From Streptomyces luteogriseus (GTDB lineage: Bacteria; Actinomycetota; Actinomycetes; Streptomycetales; Streptomycetaceae), in the NCBI RefSeq assembly GCF_014205055.1, contig NZ_JACHMS010000001.1, forward strand, positions 1,426,001-1,490,000: a stretch of 64,000 nucleotides of DNA, written 5' to 3'. This document shows, piece by piece, positions 27,988 through 39,837 of this stretch. The notes under the pieces were generated by a model. The model searched no databases and had not been told where the DNA came from. It was given only the letters and a program-made list of their open reading frames with translations. A program made the position numbers and the translations under genes. How positions within the stretch are numbered: position 1 is the stretch's first letter; each line of letters starts with the position of its first letter.

Positions 27988-28249
27988 GCCTCCGGAGTCC
28001 GGGCGGTCGCGTGGTCCTGGCCAGGGCCGTTCGTCTCTGGCGGAAGAGCCGAACGGCTCCCGCCTCGCGGAGCCTGGTAAGGGCCGGCCCGCGACAGTTC
28101 GGGCCGGACACGGGCCTCGGTCGGCGACGTCGGGGGGCATAGGATCTGACTGCCACGACGAGCGACCCTTAACACATGCGTTCGAGTGCGGGCAGGGTCG
28201 TTCGGGCATGATCAGGGGGTGCCCATGGCACCTTCCGGAGGGAGCGGGA

Positions 28250-29989
28250 ATGGCGGAGAGGCCGGCCGAAGGACTCGACAACGGTCCGACGGCGCCCCAG
28301 TTGCGGCTGGATGAGCTGCTGGAGGGCCTGCAGGCGCAGATCACCCAGGTGCGTGCGACCCGGGACCGGGTGCACACCCTGCTGGACGCGGTGCTCTCCA
28401 TCGGCTCCGACCTGGATCTCGACGTGGTGCTGCGGCGGATCACCGAGTCCGCGGTCGCCCTGGTGGATGCCCAGTACGGGGCACTGGGCGTGCTCGGGGA
28501 CGAGAGACGGATTCGGCAGTTCATCACCGTGGGCATGGACGAGGACACCGTACGGAGGATTGGCCACTATCCCGAGGGACACGGCATCCTCGGGCTGCTG
28601 ATCAAGGAGCCGGAGCCGCTGCGTCTGGCCGACCTGGGCCGCCATGCCGCCTCCGTCGGCTTTCCCGAGGGGCATCCTCCGATGACCACGTTCCTCGGAG
28701 CGCCGGTTCGGGTGCGGGACCAGGTGTTCGGCAACCTGTACCTGACCGACAAGCGCGGTGGGGCGCAGTTCGACGACGAGGACGAGGCGGTACTGCGCAC
28801 GCTGGCTGCCGCGGCCGGTGTGGCGATCGACAACGCCCGGTTGTACGACGAGACGCGGCGCCGTGAGCGGTGGCTGGCGGCGAGCAGTGAACTGACCCGT
28901 AGCCTGCTGTCGGGTACCGACCCTGCGCAGGTGCTGCGCCAGGTCGCGGCCACCGTCAGAACGCTGTCCGATGCGGACCTGGTGACGCTGGCGGTGCCGT
29001 TCGACGGCGGCGAGGAGCTGGTGATCGAGGCAGCCGACGGCGAGGGCGCCGAACGGGTGCAGGGACTGGTGCTGCCGGCCACCACGCTGGCCACGAAGGT
29101 CTACCACTCCAATCAGCGGATCTCCAGCAGTGCGCTGTCGCAGGAGCCGCAGGCCGGCGGCGGTTCCGCGGCACAGATCGATTTGGGGCCGGGATTCCTG
29201 CTTCCGCTGGGAGGCGGAGAGCACGTGCGCGGGGTACTGCAGGTCGCCAACCTGCCCGGCGGTGCGGAGTTCTCCGAGGCGGCCATGACCATGGTCGACG
29301 GTTTCGCCGACCAGGCCGCGCTCGCCCTGGAGATCGCCGAGCACCGGCGCGAGGCCGAGCAGCTGCTGGTGCTCAGTGACCGGGACCGAATCGCCCGCGA
29401 CCTGCACGACCTGGCCATCCAGCGGCTGTTCGCCTCCGGACTGACCCTGAACTCGGTGATCGGCCGTGTCTCCGACCGGCCCGAGGTGGCCGAGCGCGTC
29501 CAGCGGGTGGTCGACGATCTCGACGACACCATCAAGACCGTGCGGGGCACGATCTACGCGCTGCGCGAGCGCGACCGTGATGACGGGCACGGCGGGCTGC
29601 GCTCCAAGCTGCTCGCCGAGACCGACCAGGCCGCCGAGACCCTCGGCTTCACGCCCGCCCTGCGTATGACCGGCCTGCTGGACACCGACGTACCGGCTGA
29701 GCATGCCGAGCATGTGCTGGCGGTGCTGCGCGAGACGCTGTCGAACACCGCCCGGCATGCGCACGCGAGTGCCGTCGAGGTCACCGCCGAGACGGACGGC
29801 ACGCGGTTGGGGCTGCGCGTAGCCGACAACGGGTCCGGCATCGACCCGGCCGTCAACCGTCGCAGCGGCCTGGACAATCTCCGCCGGCGCGCCACCGATC
29901 TCGGCGGCAGCCTCACCATCACACCCAACCAGCCCACCGGCACGGTCGTGGAATGGACCGTTCCCTTCCCCGCCCGGGCAACCAACTGA
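28250..29989 (+). CDS. GAF-GAF histidine kinase, OsdK/DevS-like
   Basis: A 579-aa cytoplasmic sensor kinase. Two GAF domains (about residues 50-195 and 215-360) precede a HisKA_3 dimerisation helix with His386 in RDLHDLAIQRLF, and a HATPase_c domain with VLRETLSNTARHAHA (N box), VADNGSGI (G1) and LDNLRRRATDLGGSL. This is the architecture of Mycobacterium DevS/DosT, whose GAF haem senses O2, NO and CO, and of S. coelicolor OsdK. It probably phosphorylates the OsdR-like regulator at 61862-62554, since none is adjacent. The frame is open from 27458, but ATG 28250 has GGAGGG 7 nt upstream and precedes the conserved N-terminus. Haem binding is inferred from family only. Confidence 0.88.
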   Translation: MAERPAEGLDNGPTAPQLRLDELLEGLQAQITQVRATRDRVHTLLDAVLSIGSDLDLDVVLRRITESAVALVDAQYGALGVLGDERRIRQFITVGMDEDTVRRIGHYPEGHGILGLLIKEPEPLRLADLGRHAASVGFPEGHPPMTTFLGAPVRVRDQVFGNLYLTDKRGGAQFDDEDEAVLRTLAAAAGVAIDNARLYDETRRRERWLAASSELTRSLLSGTDPAQVLRQVAATVRTLSDADLVTLAVPFDGGEELVIEAADGEGAERVQGLVLPATTLATKVYHSNQRISSSALSQEPQAGGGSAAQIDLGPGFLLPLGGGEHVRGVLQVANLPGGAEFSEAAMTMVDGFADQAALALEIAEHRREAEQLLVLSDRDRIARDLHDLAIQRLFASGLTLNSVIGRVSDRPEVAERVQRVVDDLDDTIKTVRGTIYALRERDRDDGHGGLRSKLLAETDQAAETLGFTPALRMTGLLDTDVPAEHAEHVLAVLRETLSNTARHAHASAVEVTAETDGTRLGLRVADNGSGIDPAVNRRSGLDNLRRRATDLGGSLTITPNQPTGTVVEWTVPFPARATN

Positions 29990-30217
29990 CACACGGCGGG
30001 GGGGCTCACGGCTTCTCGGAAGGCGCCGCCGCCGTGGAGCGCGGCCGGCGCGGGCAGGCGACGTCGGCCACATGCTCGTCGGGCTGCGCGGTGGCCCCGT
30101 TCGGGTTCTACAACACCTCGCGCTGAGAGCCGGTGCGGGCGTACTCGCGTTGGATGAGCCAGGCGCCTACGGCATCATGGGCGGCCGCCACCCTCGTGCC
30201 GCTTCGCATTCGCCGGC

Positions 30218-30235
30218 GGACCACGCCCGTGGTCC
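30218..30235 (-). terminator. Terminator of the first nar operon
   Basis: GGACCAC (30218-30224), loop GCCC, GTGGTCC (30229-30235): a perfect 7-bp stem 26 nt after the narI stop. It lies in the 271-bp gap between the convergent kinase and narI genes. I saw nothing else convincing there. Confidence 0.6.
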
Positions 30236-30260
30236 CACGTGTCCGGGACGGGACCGGCCG

Positions 30261-31031
30261 TCATGGACCCGTCCGTTCCCAGCCGCGGTGCGGGGCACGG
30301 GCGCCTAGTTGGGCGTCGCGGCTGCGGTAGACGATGTAGGGGCGGGTCAGGTAGCCCAGCGGCGCGGTGAGCATGTGGACGAGCCGGGTGAAGGGCCAGG
30401 CTGCGAACAGCAGCAGAGCGCTGATGGCGTGCAATGTGAACAGCACCGGGGCGCCGGACATCAGGGCCGGGTCAGGCTGGAAGTAGAAGATGGACCGGAA
30501 CCAGGGGGAGATGGTCTCGCGGTAGTCGTACCCTCCGCCGACGACGTTCGCGGCCACGGTCGCGGCCAGGCCCAGCACGATGGTCAGCGTCAGCGAGACG
30601 TACATGGCCTTGTCGTTGCGGGTGGTGGCGGAGAAGACCGGACCGACGGTCCGCCGACGGTAGATCAGGATGGCCAACCCGCCGACCGTGGCGACGCCCG
30701 CGATCGTGCCGAGGACGACCGCGCCGACGTGGTACATGTGCTCGCTGATCCCGGCTGCCTCGGTCCAGCTCTTGGGGATGACCAGGCCGCCGATGTGGCC
30801 GAGGAGCACGACGAGGATGCCGAAGTGGAACAGTGGGCTGCCGATGCGCAGCAGGCGGCGTTCGTAAAGCTGCGAGGAGCGGGTGGTCCAGCCGAACTTG
30901 TCGTAACGGTAGCGCCAGACGTGGCCGAGGACGAAGATCGCGAGGGCCACGTAGGGCAGGACGACCCACAGCAGCGTGCCGCCGGTGCCTGCCTCCGCCG
31001 CCAGGGTGAGGGGCTGCGCGGACGCGGTCAT
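30261..31031 (-). CDS. narI: Respiratory nitrate reductase gamma subunit (cytochrome b), copy 1
   Basis: A 256-aa membrane subunit with five hydrophobic segments. It binds two b haems and passes electrons from menaquinol to NarH. It begins MTASAQPLTLAAEAG, followed by LPYVALAIFVLGHVWRYRYD and the haem-ligand His residues in FHFGILVVLLGHIGGL and LHAISALLLFAAWPFTRLVH. Its ATG overlaps the narJ stop by 4 bp. It is the last gene of narGHJI copy 1 and is followed by a hairpin terminator. Confidence 0.93.
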   Translation of the reverse strand: MTASAQPLTLAAEAGTGGTLLWVVLPYVALAIFVLGHVWRYRYDKFGWTTRSSQLYERRLLRIGSPLFHFGILVVLLGHIGGLVIPKSWTEAAGISEHMYHVGAVVLGTIAGVATVGGLAILIYRRRTVGPVFSATTRNDKAMYVSLTLTIVLGLAATVAANVVGGGYDYRETISPWFRSIFYFQPDPALMSGAPVLFTLHAISALLLFAAWPFTRLVHMLTAPLGYLTRPYIVYRSRDAQLGARAPHRGWERTGP

Positions 31032-31686
31032 CGGGGACCTCCTACGACGGGGTCGGGCAGGAAAACCGGGGCTGCGTACGGGTCGAGGCCGACCTGTTCC
31101 TCGGGCGGGCCTTCGGCGGCGAGGCGCATGACGGCTTCGCGGTCGTCGCCGGCGAGGGCGGGCAGCGTGGCGGAGACGGAATCCAGGACGTGGGCCCAGG
31201 GCGAGGCGTCGTCGGTCAGGGCCAGGCGCAGCAGCTCCAGTCCGGCGCGGTGTTCGGTCAGCAGGCGCGCTCCGGTGTCCGGGTCGGTGGCGGCGAATTC
31301 GAGGACGACGGCGAGGTGGTCGGGCAGTTCGTCGTCGCCCAGGCGCCAGCCGGCTGCGGCGTAGGTCTGCTTCAGCCGCAGCAGGCCGACGCCGCGCTTC
31401 CTGGTGTCGCCGTGCGCGTAGTACGTCAGGTAGAGGCAGCAGCGTTTGCGGTGGTCGAACGTGGCCACGTAGGCAGCCGCCAGGTCCGCGGGGGCGGTCT
31501 TTTCGGCGTGCGCGGTGAAGCGGAGCAGCGGGCGGGCGACCGGTTCCGGCAGGGTGGCGGTCACCCGGCCGGCCAGGGCCAGGCGCTGCTCGAACTGCTC
31601 GTCGGGGTAGGCGAGCAACAGCGACTGGGCCTGCCAGGCATGGGGATGCCAAGGCGCGGTGCGGGCGGTGCGCTTGGTCTTCCTGT

Positions 31687-31690
<4 letters not shown>
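31028..31690 (-). CDS. narJ: Nitrate reductase assembly chaperone, copy 1
   Basis: A 220-aa NarJ/TorD-fold chaperone that binds apo-NarG for molybdenum cofactor insertion and delays membrane attachment. It is all-helical, with the family core YVATFDHRKRCCLYLTYYAH then GDTRKRGVGLLRLKQTYAAA, and ELPDHLAVVLEFAA. It overlaps narH upstream and narI downstream, each by 4 bp (ATGA). It has a shorter C-terminus than copy 2. Confidence 0.93.
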
Positions 31691-33416
<1,726 letters not shown>

Positions 33417-33417
<1 letters not shown>

Positions 33418-36400
33418 CAGTACGTCACCTCCTGATTCGTGCGGCGGCGGATGACGGTGACCTCGTCGCGCTGGTTGCCGGTGGGACCCAGGTAGTTGAA
33501 GGCGTAGGAGAGCTGGGCGTAGCCGCCGATGAGGTGGCTGGGTTTGATCAGCAGGCGGGTGAGGGAGTTGTGGATGCCGCCGCGTCGGCCGGTGGTCTCG
33601 GTGCGGGGCACGTCGATCAGGCGGTCCTGGGCGTGGTGCATGTAGACGGTGCCCTCGGGCATGCGGTGCGAGACGACCGCGCGGGCGGCGACCACGCCGT
33701 TGCGGTTGACCGCCTCGATCCAGTCGTTGTCCTTCACTCCGACCTTGGCCGCGTCCTGCGTGCTCATCCAGATCGTGGGTCCTCCCCTGGAGAGGGAGAG
33801 CATGAACAGGTTGTCCTGGTATTCGGAGTGGATGGACCACTTGTTGTGCGGGGTGAGGTAGCGGACAGTCACGCCGAGCTCGCCCGTCTCGCCGATGCGC
33901 GGCTCGTCGAACAGGGCGTGCATGTTCAAAGGGGGCCTGTAGACCGGTAGTTGTTCACCGAGGGCGGTCATCCAGTCGTGGTCGAGGTAGAAGTGCTGGC
34001 GGCCGGTGAGGGTGTGCCAGGGCTTGAGGCGCTCGACGTTGACGGTGAACGGCGAATAGCGGCGCCCGCCCGTCTCCGAGCCGGACCACTCCGGGCTGGT
34101 GATGACTGGGACGGGGGCGGCCTGGGTGTCGGCGAAGGTGATCTGCTTCCCCTCGTGCTCGGCGGCCAGGTCAGCGAGCTGCGTGCCGGTGCGGGCTTCG
34201 AGGCTGTGGAAGCCCTGGGTGGCGAGGTGGCCGTTGGTGGTGCCGGACAGGGCGAGGATCGCCTCGCAGGCGTTGACGTCGCGGGCGATGGAGGGCCGGC
34301 CGTCGGCCGCGCCGCCGCGCACGGTGCCGTTCTTGTGCCGCAGGTACTCCAGCTCGCGCTCGACCTTGAAGGTGACGCCCTTGGTGGTCGCGCCCAGGGT
34401 GTCGAGCAACGGGCCGAGGGCGCCCATCTTGTCGGCGACGGCCGCGTAGTCGCGTTCCACCGTCACCAGCTTCGGCATGGTGCGGCCGGGCACCGGCTCG
34501 CACTCCTCCGCCTTCCAGTCGAGCACCCGGCCGTGCGGGTTGGCCATCTCGTCCGGAGTGTCGTGCTGCAGCGCGGCGGCGACCACGTCCTTGCGGACGC
34601 CCAGGTGATCGGCGGCCTGGCGGCTGAACTCCTTGGCGATGGTGTGGAAGGCGTCCCAGTCGGTGCGGGTCTGCCACGGCGGGGCGATCGCCGGGTTGAA
34701 GGCGTGCACGAAGGGGTGCATGTCCGTGCTGGACAGATCGTGCTTCTCGTACCAGGTGGCGGCCGGCAGGACGACATCGGAGAAGACGGTCGTGCTGGTC
34801 ATCCGGAAGTCCAGGGTCAGCAGCAGGTCGAGCTTGCCCTCGGGTGCCTCCTCCCGCCACACCACGTCCCTCGGGCGGGCGTCCGGCGGGGCCTCGGTCG
34901 CCCGCACCGAGTGATCGGTGCCCAGCAGGTGTTTGAGGAAGTACTCGTTGCCCTTGGCCGAGGAGCCCAGCAGGTTGGCCCGCCAGATGGTCAGCACGCG
35001 GGGGAAGTTCTCGGGGGCGTCCGGGTCCTCGCCCGCGAACCGCAGTCGCCCGGCCTTCAGCTCGTCCACGACGTGCTCGGCGACCGGGCGGCCCGCCGCC
35101 TCCGCCTCGTCGGCCAGGTCGAGGGGATTGCGGTCGAAGGTCGGATACGACGGCACCCAGCCCATCCGCGCCGACTGCGCGATCACATCCGCGGTGGCCT
35201 TCCCGGCGAACGGGCCGGCACCGGAGCCGTCCGCGGCGAGGGTGTCGGCGGAGAACGGGTCGTAGCGGAACTGGTCGGCGTGCAGGTACCAGTAGGCGGT
35301 CTGGATCATCTGCCGGGCCGGCCGGTTCCAGTCCGCGGCGGTCGCGATCGCCGAGTAGCCGGTGATCGGGCGGACCTTCTCCTGGCCGACGTAGTGGGCC
35401 CAGCCGCCGCCGTTGACGCCCTGGCAGCCGGTCAGTGTGGTCAGGGTCAGAAACGCCCGGTAGATGGTGTCGGAGTGGAACCAGTGGTTCGTCCCCGCAC
35501 CCATGATGATCATCGAACGTCCGCCGGACTCCTCGGCGTTGGCGGCGAACTCCCGCGCGACCCGCGCCGCCTTCCCCGCGTCCACTCCGGTGATCGCCGC
35601 CTGCCAGGCCGGCGTGTACGGCTCCTCCGCGTCCTCGTACGACGTCGGCCACTCGCCGGGCAGACCGTCGCGAGCCACCCCGTACTGGGCCAGCAGCAGG
35701 TCGTACACCGTCGTCACCAGACGCCCGGCGACCCGCTGAACCGGTACGCCGCGCCGCAGCCGCCCCGCACCGCCGTCCGGGGCGTCGAAACGCGGCAGCT
35801 CGACGGCGACCGGCATCTCCTCGCCACCCTCGGCGGACAGCAGGGGCTGGGTGTCACCGAGGTCCAGGTTCCACTTCCCGGCGCCGGCCTCGCCGTAGCG
35901 GTCGCCGAGCGTGCCGTTCGGCACCACGGGCTGCCCGGTTGCGGCGTCGAGCAGTACGGTCCGGAACTCCGCGTGCTCGGCATCGGCGCTCTCACCGCCG
36001 AGATCGGCGGCGGTGAGGAACTTGCCCGGCGTGAAGGTGCCCGGCTTGCCCTCGACCTCGTCGAGGGCGACCAGGAAGGGCAGATCCGTGTACTTCTTGA
36101 CGTAGTCGGTGAAGTACGGGGTGGCCCGGTCGACGAAGAACTCCTTGAGGATGACATGGCCCATGGCCATCGCCAGCGCCCCGTCGGTGCCGGGCTGGGC
36201 GGCGAGCCACTCGTCGGCGAACTTCACATTGTCCGCGTAGTCAGGCGACACCGCGACGACCTTCTGGCCCCGGTAGCGGGCCTCCGCCATCCAGTGCGCG
36301 TCCGGCGTCCGGGTCACCGGCAGGTTCGACCCCCACATGATCAGATATCCGGCGTCCCACCAGTCCCCCGACTCCGGTACGTCGGTCTGGTCGCCGAAGA

Positions 36401-37142
36401 CCTGCGGGGAGGCCACCGGCAGGTCGGCGTACCAGTCGTAGAACGACAGCATCGCCCCGCCGAGCAGCGAGTAGAAGCGGGCCCCGGCCGCATGCGAGAC
36501 CATCGACATCGCCGGGATCGGCGAGAAGCCTGCCAGCCGGTCCGGCCCGTACTCCTTGATCGTGTGCACGTGCGCGGCGGCGACCATCTCCACTGCCTCG
36601 TCCCAGCTCGCCCGCACCAGGCCGCCCCTGCCGCGCACCTGCTTGTAACGGCGCGCCTTCCCAGGATCGGAGACGATGTCCGCCCAGGCCGCCACCGGGT
36701 CACCGAGGCGGGCCCTGGCCTCGCGGTACATCTGCAGCAGCACGCCCCGCACGTACGGGTAGCGCACGCGGGTGGGCGAGTAGGTGTACCAGGAGAACGC
36801 CGCCCCGCGCGGGCAGCCCCGCGGCTCGTACTCGGGACGGTCCGGGCCCACCGACGGGTAGTCGGTCTGCTGCGCCTCCCAGGTGATGATGCCGTCCTTG
36901 ACGTACACCTTCCACGAGCACGAACCGGTGCAGTTGACCCCGTGTGTGGAGCGCACCACCTTGTCGTGCGACCAGCGGTCCCGGTAGAACTCGTCCGCCT
37001 GCCGGCCGCCCTTGCGGTGCAGGGTGCGCAGGTCGTCGGAGACCTCCGCCCGGGTGAAGAACCGGCGGCTGCGCACCAGCGCCTGCGCCAGATCGCTGTC
37101 CATGCCCGCCCGCGTCCGCTCCGAGCTGGTGTCCGTGCTCAC
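33417..37142 (-). CDS. narG: Nitrate reductase alpha subunit (molybdopterin), copy 1
   Basis: A 1241-aa bis-MGD molybdoenzyme that reduces nitrate to nitrite at the cytoplasmic side of the membrane. The FS0 cluster ligands are HGVNCTGSCSW with the further Cys in PRGCPRGAAF. The Mo ligand Asp is in SFYDWYADLPVASPQ. The rest follows standard NarG order to VTVIRRRTNQEVTY. The frame is open to 37619. I choose GTG 37142 (GGAG 7 nt upstream) because it gives a length close to copy 2, and ATG 37103 remains possible. It lies first in narGHJI copy 1, transcribed away from the narK-hemerythrin pair. Its long upstream gap holds a GGTCC-CGT-GGACC palindrome. Confidence 0.94.
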
Positions 37143-37654
37143 CGCGGCACTCCGCTCCCGGGCGCCACGGCCCGTTCGAGTTGTGATCGGTTCCGGCCAC
37201 AAGACTCTACGACCGCCGTCCCCCGGAAGGTCAACAGCCACACCATCAACGGCTCGGAGCTTGGCAAAGATCGTCAGCGCGCAAGGCCGGTCACCCCGGT
37301 TTCGCCGGCCGTCCCCGTGTCCGTACGTCAGAGGTTGCATCCCCCTGGACGTTCGCCCAGCGCAAGACGCTGGTTCGTCTGTCGTGGAGGGGTCCCGTGG
37401 ACCGAAGCTGTTCCGCGGCCGTGACCGTCGACGCGCCGTTGCGAACCCCACCGCGGGCGGCCCGAGCCAAGGTCGTGCGCCGACACGTACAGGCGGCGAT
37501 GGACAAGCCGGCGCAGACGGCGTCACCTCGGCGCCGCCTGTGAGCACCTGGCGGCCCCGGGGCCGTCGTCGTTCCCTCCGAACCGCTGGTGCCGGCGCGG
37601 AAACCCCGGGCTCTGCCACGTCATTTCCGTTCAGCTTCCAAGGGCCCGGTGACG
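37143..37654. other. Promoter region of narG copy 1; otherwise gene-free
   Basis: A 512-bp gap. It contains the palindrome GGTCC-CGT-GGACC at 37391-37403, similar in composition but opposite in polarity to the OsdR-like boxes seen elsewhere. No conserved protein is readable in any frame. The open frames are shadows. Confidence 0.5.
37391..37403. promoter_or_regulatory. Weak OsdR-like palindrome upstream of narG copy 1
   Basis: GGTCCCGTGGACC is a 5-3-5 palindrome about 245 bp before the narG start. Compared with the strong GGGCCGATCGGCCC boxes it is divergent and further from the gene, so this is only a candidate. Confidence 0.3.
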
Positions 37655-37673
37655 CCCGCTCGTGGCGAGCGGG
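37655..37673 (-). terminator. Terminator after the narK-hemerythrin pair
   Basis: CCCGCTCG (37655-37662), loop TGG, CGAGCGGG (37666-37673): a perfect 8-bp stem 46 nt after the hemerythrin stop codon on the minus strand. Confidence 0.7.
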
Positions 37674-37718
37674 GGTGACCGGGCCAACGGGAGCGCTGCG
37701 CTGTGGCGGGTGGGCCTT

Positions 37719-38192
37719 TCAGGCGGCCGGCCGGGACAGGGTGCTGCCCGCCTTGGCGCGCGCGGCCTCGACCGCTTCCCATTCCTCGGTGCCGAGGTTC
37801 GCCAGCGCTGCCGGGAAGACGCCGTCCTGCTCCTTGAGGATGTGGTCCCGCAGGACCGCCATCGCCTCCATCAGGCGGTCCGGCCAGCTCGGGTCGGTCA
37901 GGAACGCGCCGCTCGCCTCGGCCAGCACCGCCTCGATGCGGCGGTGCTCGGCCTCCAGGGCGGCGATCTGCTCGGGGAAGTCCCCGGCCAGGGCCGGGAA
38001 CAGGCCGTGCTCCTCGACTTCGGTGTGCGGGCCGAGCACCTTCGCGATCTCCCGGGCGACCTCCGCCATCCGGAGCACTCCGCCGTCCTCGTGGGCGGGG
38101 CGGAGGTGGCTGATCAGGCGGACCACCTCGTCATGCTCCTGGGTCAGTTCGTCGATGGTCTCCAGGGCCTGGCAGCCGCAGTACTCGCACAC
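37719..38192 (-). CDS. Hemerythrin HHE-domain protein
   Basis: A 157-aa four-helix protein with di-iron ligands in TQEHDEVVRLISHL, HTEVEEHGLFPAL, EAEHRRIEAVL and RDHILKEQDGVFPA. Hemerythrin-like proteins bind O2 or NO, and several act in NO detoxification or iron-sulfur repair. The N-terminal CEYCGCQA motif adds three Cys residues that may bind another metal or redox partner. It lies 38 bp downstream of narK on the same strand and so is probably cotranscribed, fitting protection against NO or nitrite made by the nar and nir enzymes. The ATG at 38192 is followed directly by the Cys motif. Confidence 0.85.
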   Translation of the reverse strand: MCEYCGCQALETIDELTQEHDEVVRLISHLRPAHEDGGVLRMAEVAREIAKVLGPHTEVEEHGLFPALAGDFPEQIAALEAEHRRIEAVLAEASGAFLTDPSWPDRLMEAMAVLRDHILKEQDGVFPAALANLGTEEWEAVEAARAKAGSTLSRPAA

Positions 38193-38230
38193 CGGTCTTC
38201 TCCTTCGTCCTCTGCACGTCGCTCTCGTCT

Positions 38231-39514
38231 TTACGCGGTGGTGCCCGCGGCGCGGCGCCCGCTCCGGCCGCTGGTGCGGGGCTTGCGCTCGCCGCCGCCC
38301 GTGGCTGCGCGCACCCCGGTGAGGGTGAAGGCCAGCGCGGCAGCGGCCACGATCGCGAGAAGGGCGAGGCCGGCTGCGTAGGTGCCGTACTCGCCGTACA
38401 GCGAGCCCATCACCAGCGGCGGCAGGAAGCCGCCCAGGCCGCCCGCGGCGCCGACCACGCCGGTGACAGAGCCGACCTGGCTGGCCGGGGTGCGCAGGGC
38501 CACCAGGGCGAAGGTCGCTCCGCTGCCCGCACCGAGCGCGGCGGCCATGGCCAGGAAGGCGATGGTGCCCACCGGTGCCAGCGCCGGGGTGAACGCCTGG
38601 GCCACCGCTCCGGCCACGACCACGACCAGCGAGCCGGCCAGCACACGGACCGGGCCCAACCGGTCGGACAGCCAGCCGCCGATCGGGCGCATCGCCACCG
38701 CGACGAGAACGAACCCGGCCATGCGGTTAGCGGCGTCGGCCTGGGTGAGGCCGTAGCCGGTCTTGAGGTAAGTGGGCAGGTAGACGGAGAAGGCGACATA
38801 GCCGCCGAACGCGACCGCGTACAGCGCGGATGCCTGCCAGGTGATGGGCAGCCGGGCGGTGGCGGCCAGGCGGCGGCCCAGCGGCTCGGTCGGCACGGTG
38901 CGGCCGGGTGCGTCCCGCAGCAGCAGCGCGGCGGCCGCGGCGTAGATGGCCAGCACCGCGGCGGTGATCAGGAAGGGGGTGGACATGCCGTTCGCGTCGA
39001 CCAGCTTCACCGTGGTCAGGGCGCTGATCGCGGTGCCGCCCATGCCGGCGCCGAAGACGCCGATGGCCAGGCCGCGCCGCTCGGGCGGGAACCAGGCGTT
39101 GACCAGCGGCACGCCGACGGCGAACGCGGTGCCGCCGATACCGAGGAAAAAGCCGCCGATCAGCAGGGCGGCGAGGGAGTCGTGTCCGGCCAGGCCGAGG
39201 TAGAGCACGGGCACGATGGTGGCCGCCGACACGGTCGGGAACATGACCCGGCCGCCGAACCGGTCGGTCAGGGCGCCGACGGGGATGCGGCCCAGGGAAC
39301 CGACCACGACCGGAACCGCCACCAGCAGCGACTGCTCGAACGACGACAGGTCGAGTCCGTCTTTGAACCGGGGGCCGAGCGGGCTCAGCAGCGCCCACGC
39401 CCAGAAGTTCACGGCGAAACCGACCGTGGCCAGGGCCAGCATCAGCCAGGCCCGGCCGGACACCGGGGCGCCCGACGGCGAACTGCCGCTCTTCGACTTC
39501 AACGGCTGGACCAT
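38231..39514 (-). CDS. narK: NarK-type nitrate/nitrite transporter (MFS)
   Basis: A 427-aa major facilitator with 12 hydrophobic segments. NarK signatures are present: VGFAVNFWAWALLSPLGPRF, PVVVGSLGRIPVGALTDRFG, and the Gly-rich nitrate signatures GFFLGIGGTAFAVGVPLVNA and GVVGAAGGLGGFLPPLVMGS. It imports nitrate and/or exports nitrite for the respiratory nitrate reductases. ATG 39514 has AAGGGACG about 8 nt upstream and is preferred to a GTG at 39553. The C-terminus is basic (KPRTSGRSGRRAAG). First gene of narK-hemerythrin. A large palindrome lies in the divergent promoter region. Confidence 0.92.
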   Translation of the reverse strand: MVQPLKSKSGSSPSGAPVSGRAWLMLALATVGFAVNFWAWALLSPLGPRFKDGLDLSSFEQSLLVAVPVVVGSLGRIPVGALTDRFGGRVMFPTVSAATIVPVLYLGLAGHDSLAALLIGGFFLGIGGTAFAVGVPLVNAWFPPERRGLAIGVFGAGMGGTAISALTTVKLVDANGMSTPFLITAAVLAIYAAAAALLLRDAPGRTVPTEPLGRRLAATARLPITWQASALYAVAFGGYVAFSVYLPTYLKTGYGLTQADAANRMAGFVLVAVAMRPIGGWLSDRLGPVRVLAGSLVVVVAGAVAQAFTPALAPVGTIAFLAMAAALGAGSGATFALVALRTPASQVGSVTGVVGAAGGLGGFLPPLVMGSLYGEYGTYAAGLALLAIVAAAALAFTLTGVRAATGGGERKPRTSGRSGRRAAGTTA

Positions 39515-39837
39515 GTTGTCCGTCCCTTTCGTCTTCTGGTGGTACTGCGCCACCTGGATCGCGCATTGCCGCAGGCCCCTTGCCTGCGGAACGGCTTCCG
39601 GGAACCACTGTCCGCGTCAGGGCCGACCGCAGGCATGGGCCGACAGTCCCTACCGACGGACGGACGGTCCCCGGATTCGGACCCGGCAGTCCCTCCGCGC
39701 AGCCCCGCCCACCGGCTTGCCCGCACGGCTCCCGCGAAACGACGGCAGCAGTCGGCCGTCCGCACACGCGAGGGGGCCCGTGGGGGTAGGGCCGGTCGGC
39801 CCTACCCCCACACGGCATCCGCGGAGACGATGGACTG
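39515..39837. other. Divergent promoter region of narK and the split-barrel flavoprotein gene
   Basis: A 323-bp gap with no conserved protein. It contains the 32-bp palindrome at 39780-39811 and a GGTCC-N8-GGACC repeat near 39677. It should control genes in both directions. Confidence 0.6.
39780..39811. promoter_or_regulatory. 32-bp near-perfect palindrome, extended OsdR/DevR-like box
   Basis: Fifteen-base arms are exact complements around a 2-base centre (GT). The core GGGCCG-GT-CGGCCC matches the form of the other boxes (GGGCCG-AT-CGGCCC), and TAGGG/CCCTA plus GGGGT/ACCCC extend it. It ends 26 bp before the ATG of the flavoprotein gene, so it overlaps that promoter. It could also act on narK 265 bp away. 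Confidence 0.7.

Noticed and set aside
27458..28249. Extended N-terminus (264 codons) of the GAF kinase
   Set aside because: Low-complexity Arg/Ala/Ser reading with no homology, and the opposite strand has a better membrane-protein frame. The ATG at 28250 has the ribosome site.
29990..30260. Possible gene remnant in the kinase-narI gap (readings such as DAVGAWLIQREYARTGSQRE)
   Set aside because: Short, without a start or a recognised family. The only supported element is the narI terminator hairpin.
33951..37424. A 1157-codon plus-strand open frame opposite narG copy 1
   Set aside because: Antisense shadow caused by GC-rich codons. The minus-strand NarG motifs are unambiguous. The same applies to the long minus frames opposite narG copy 2.
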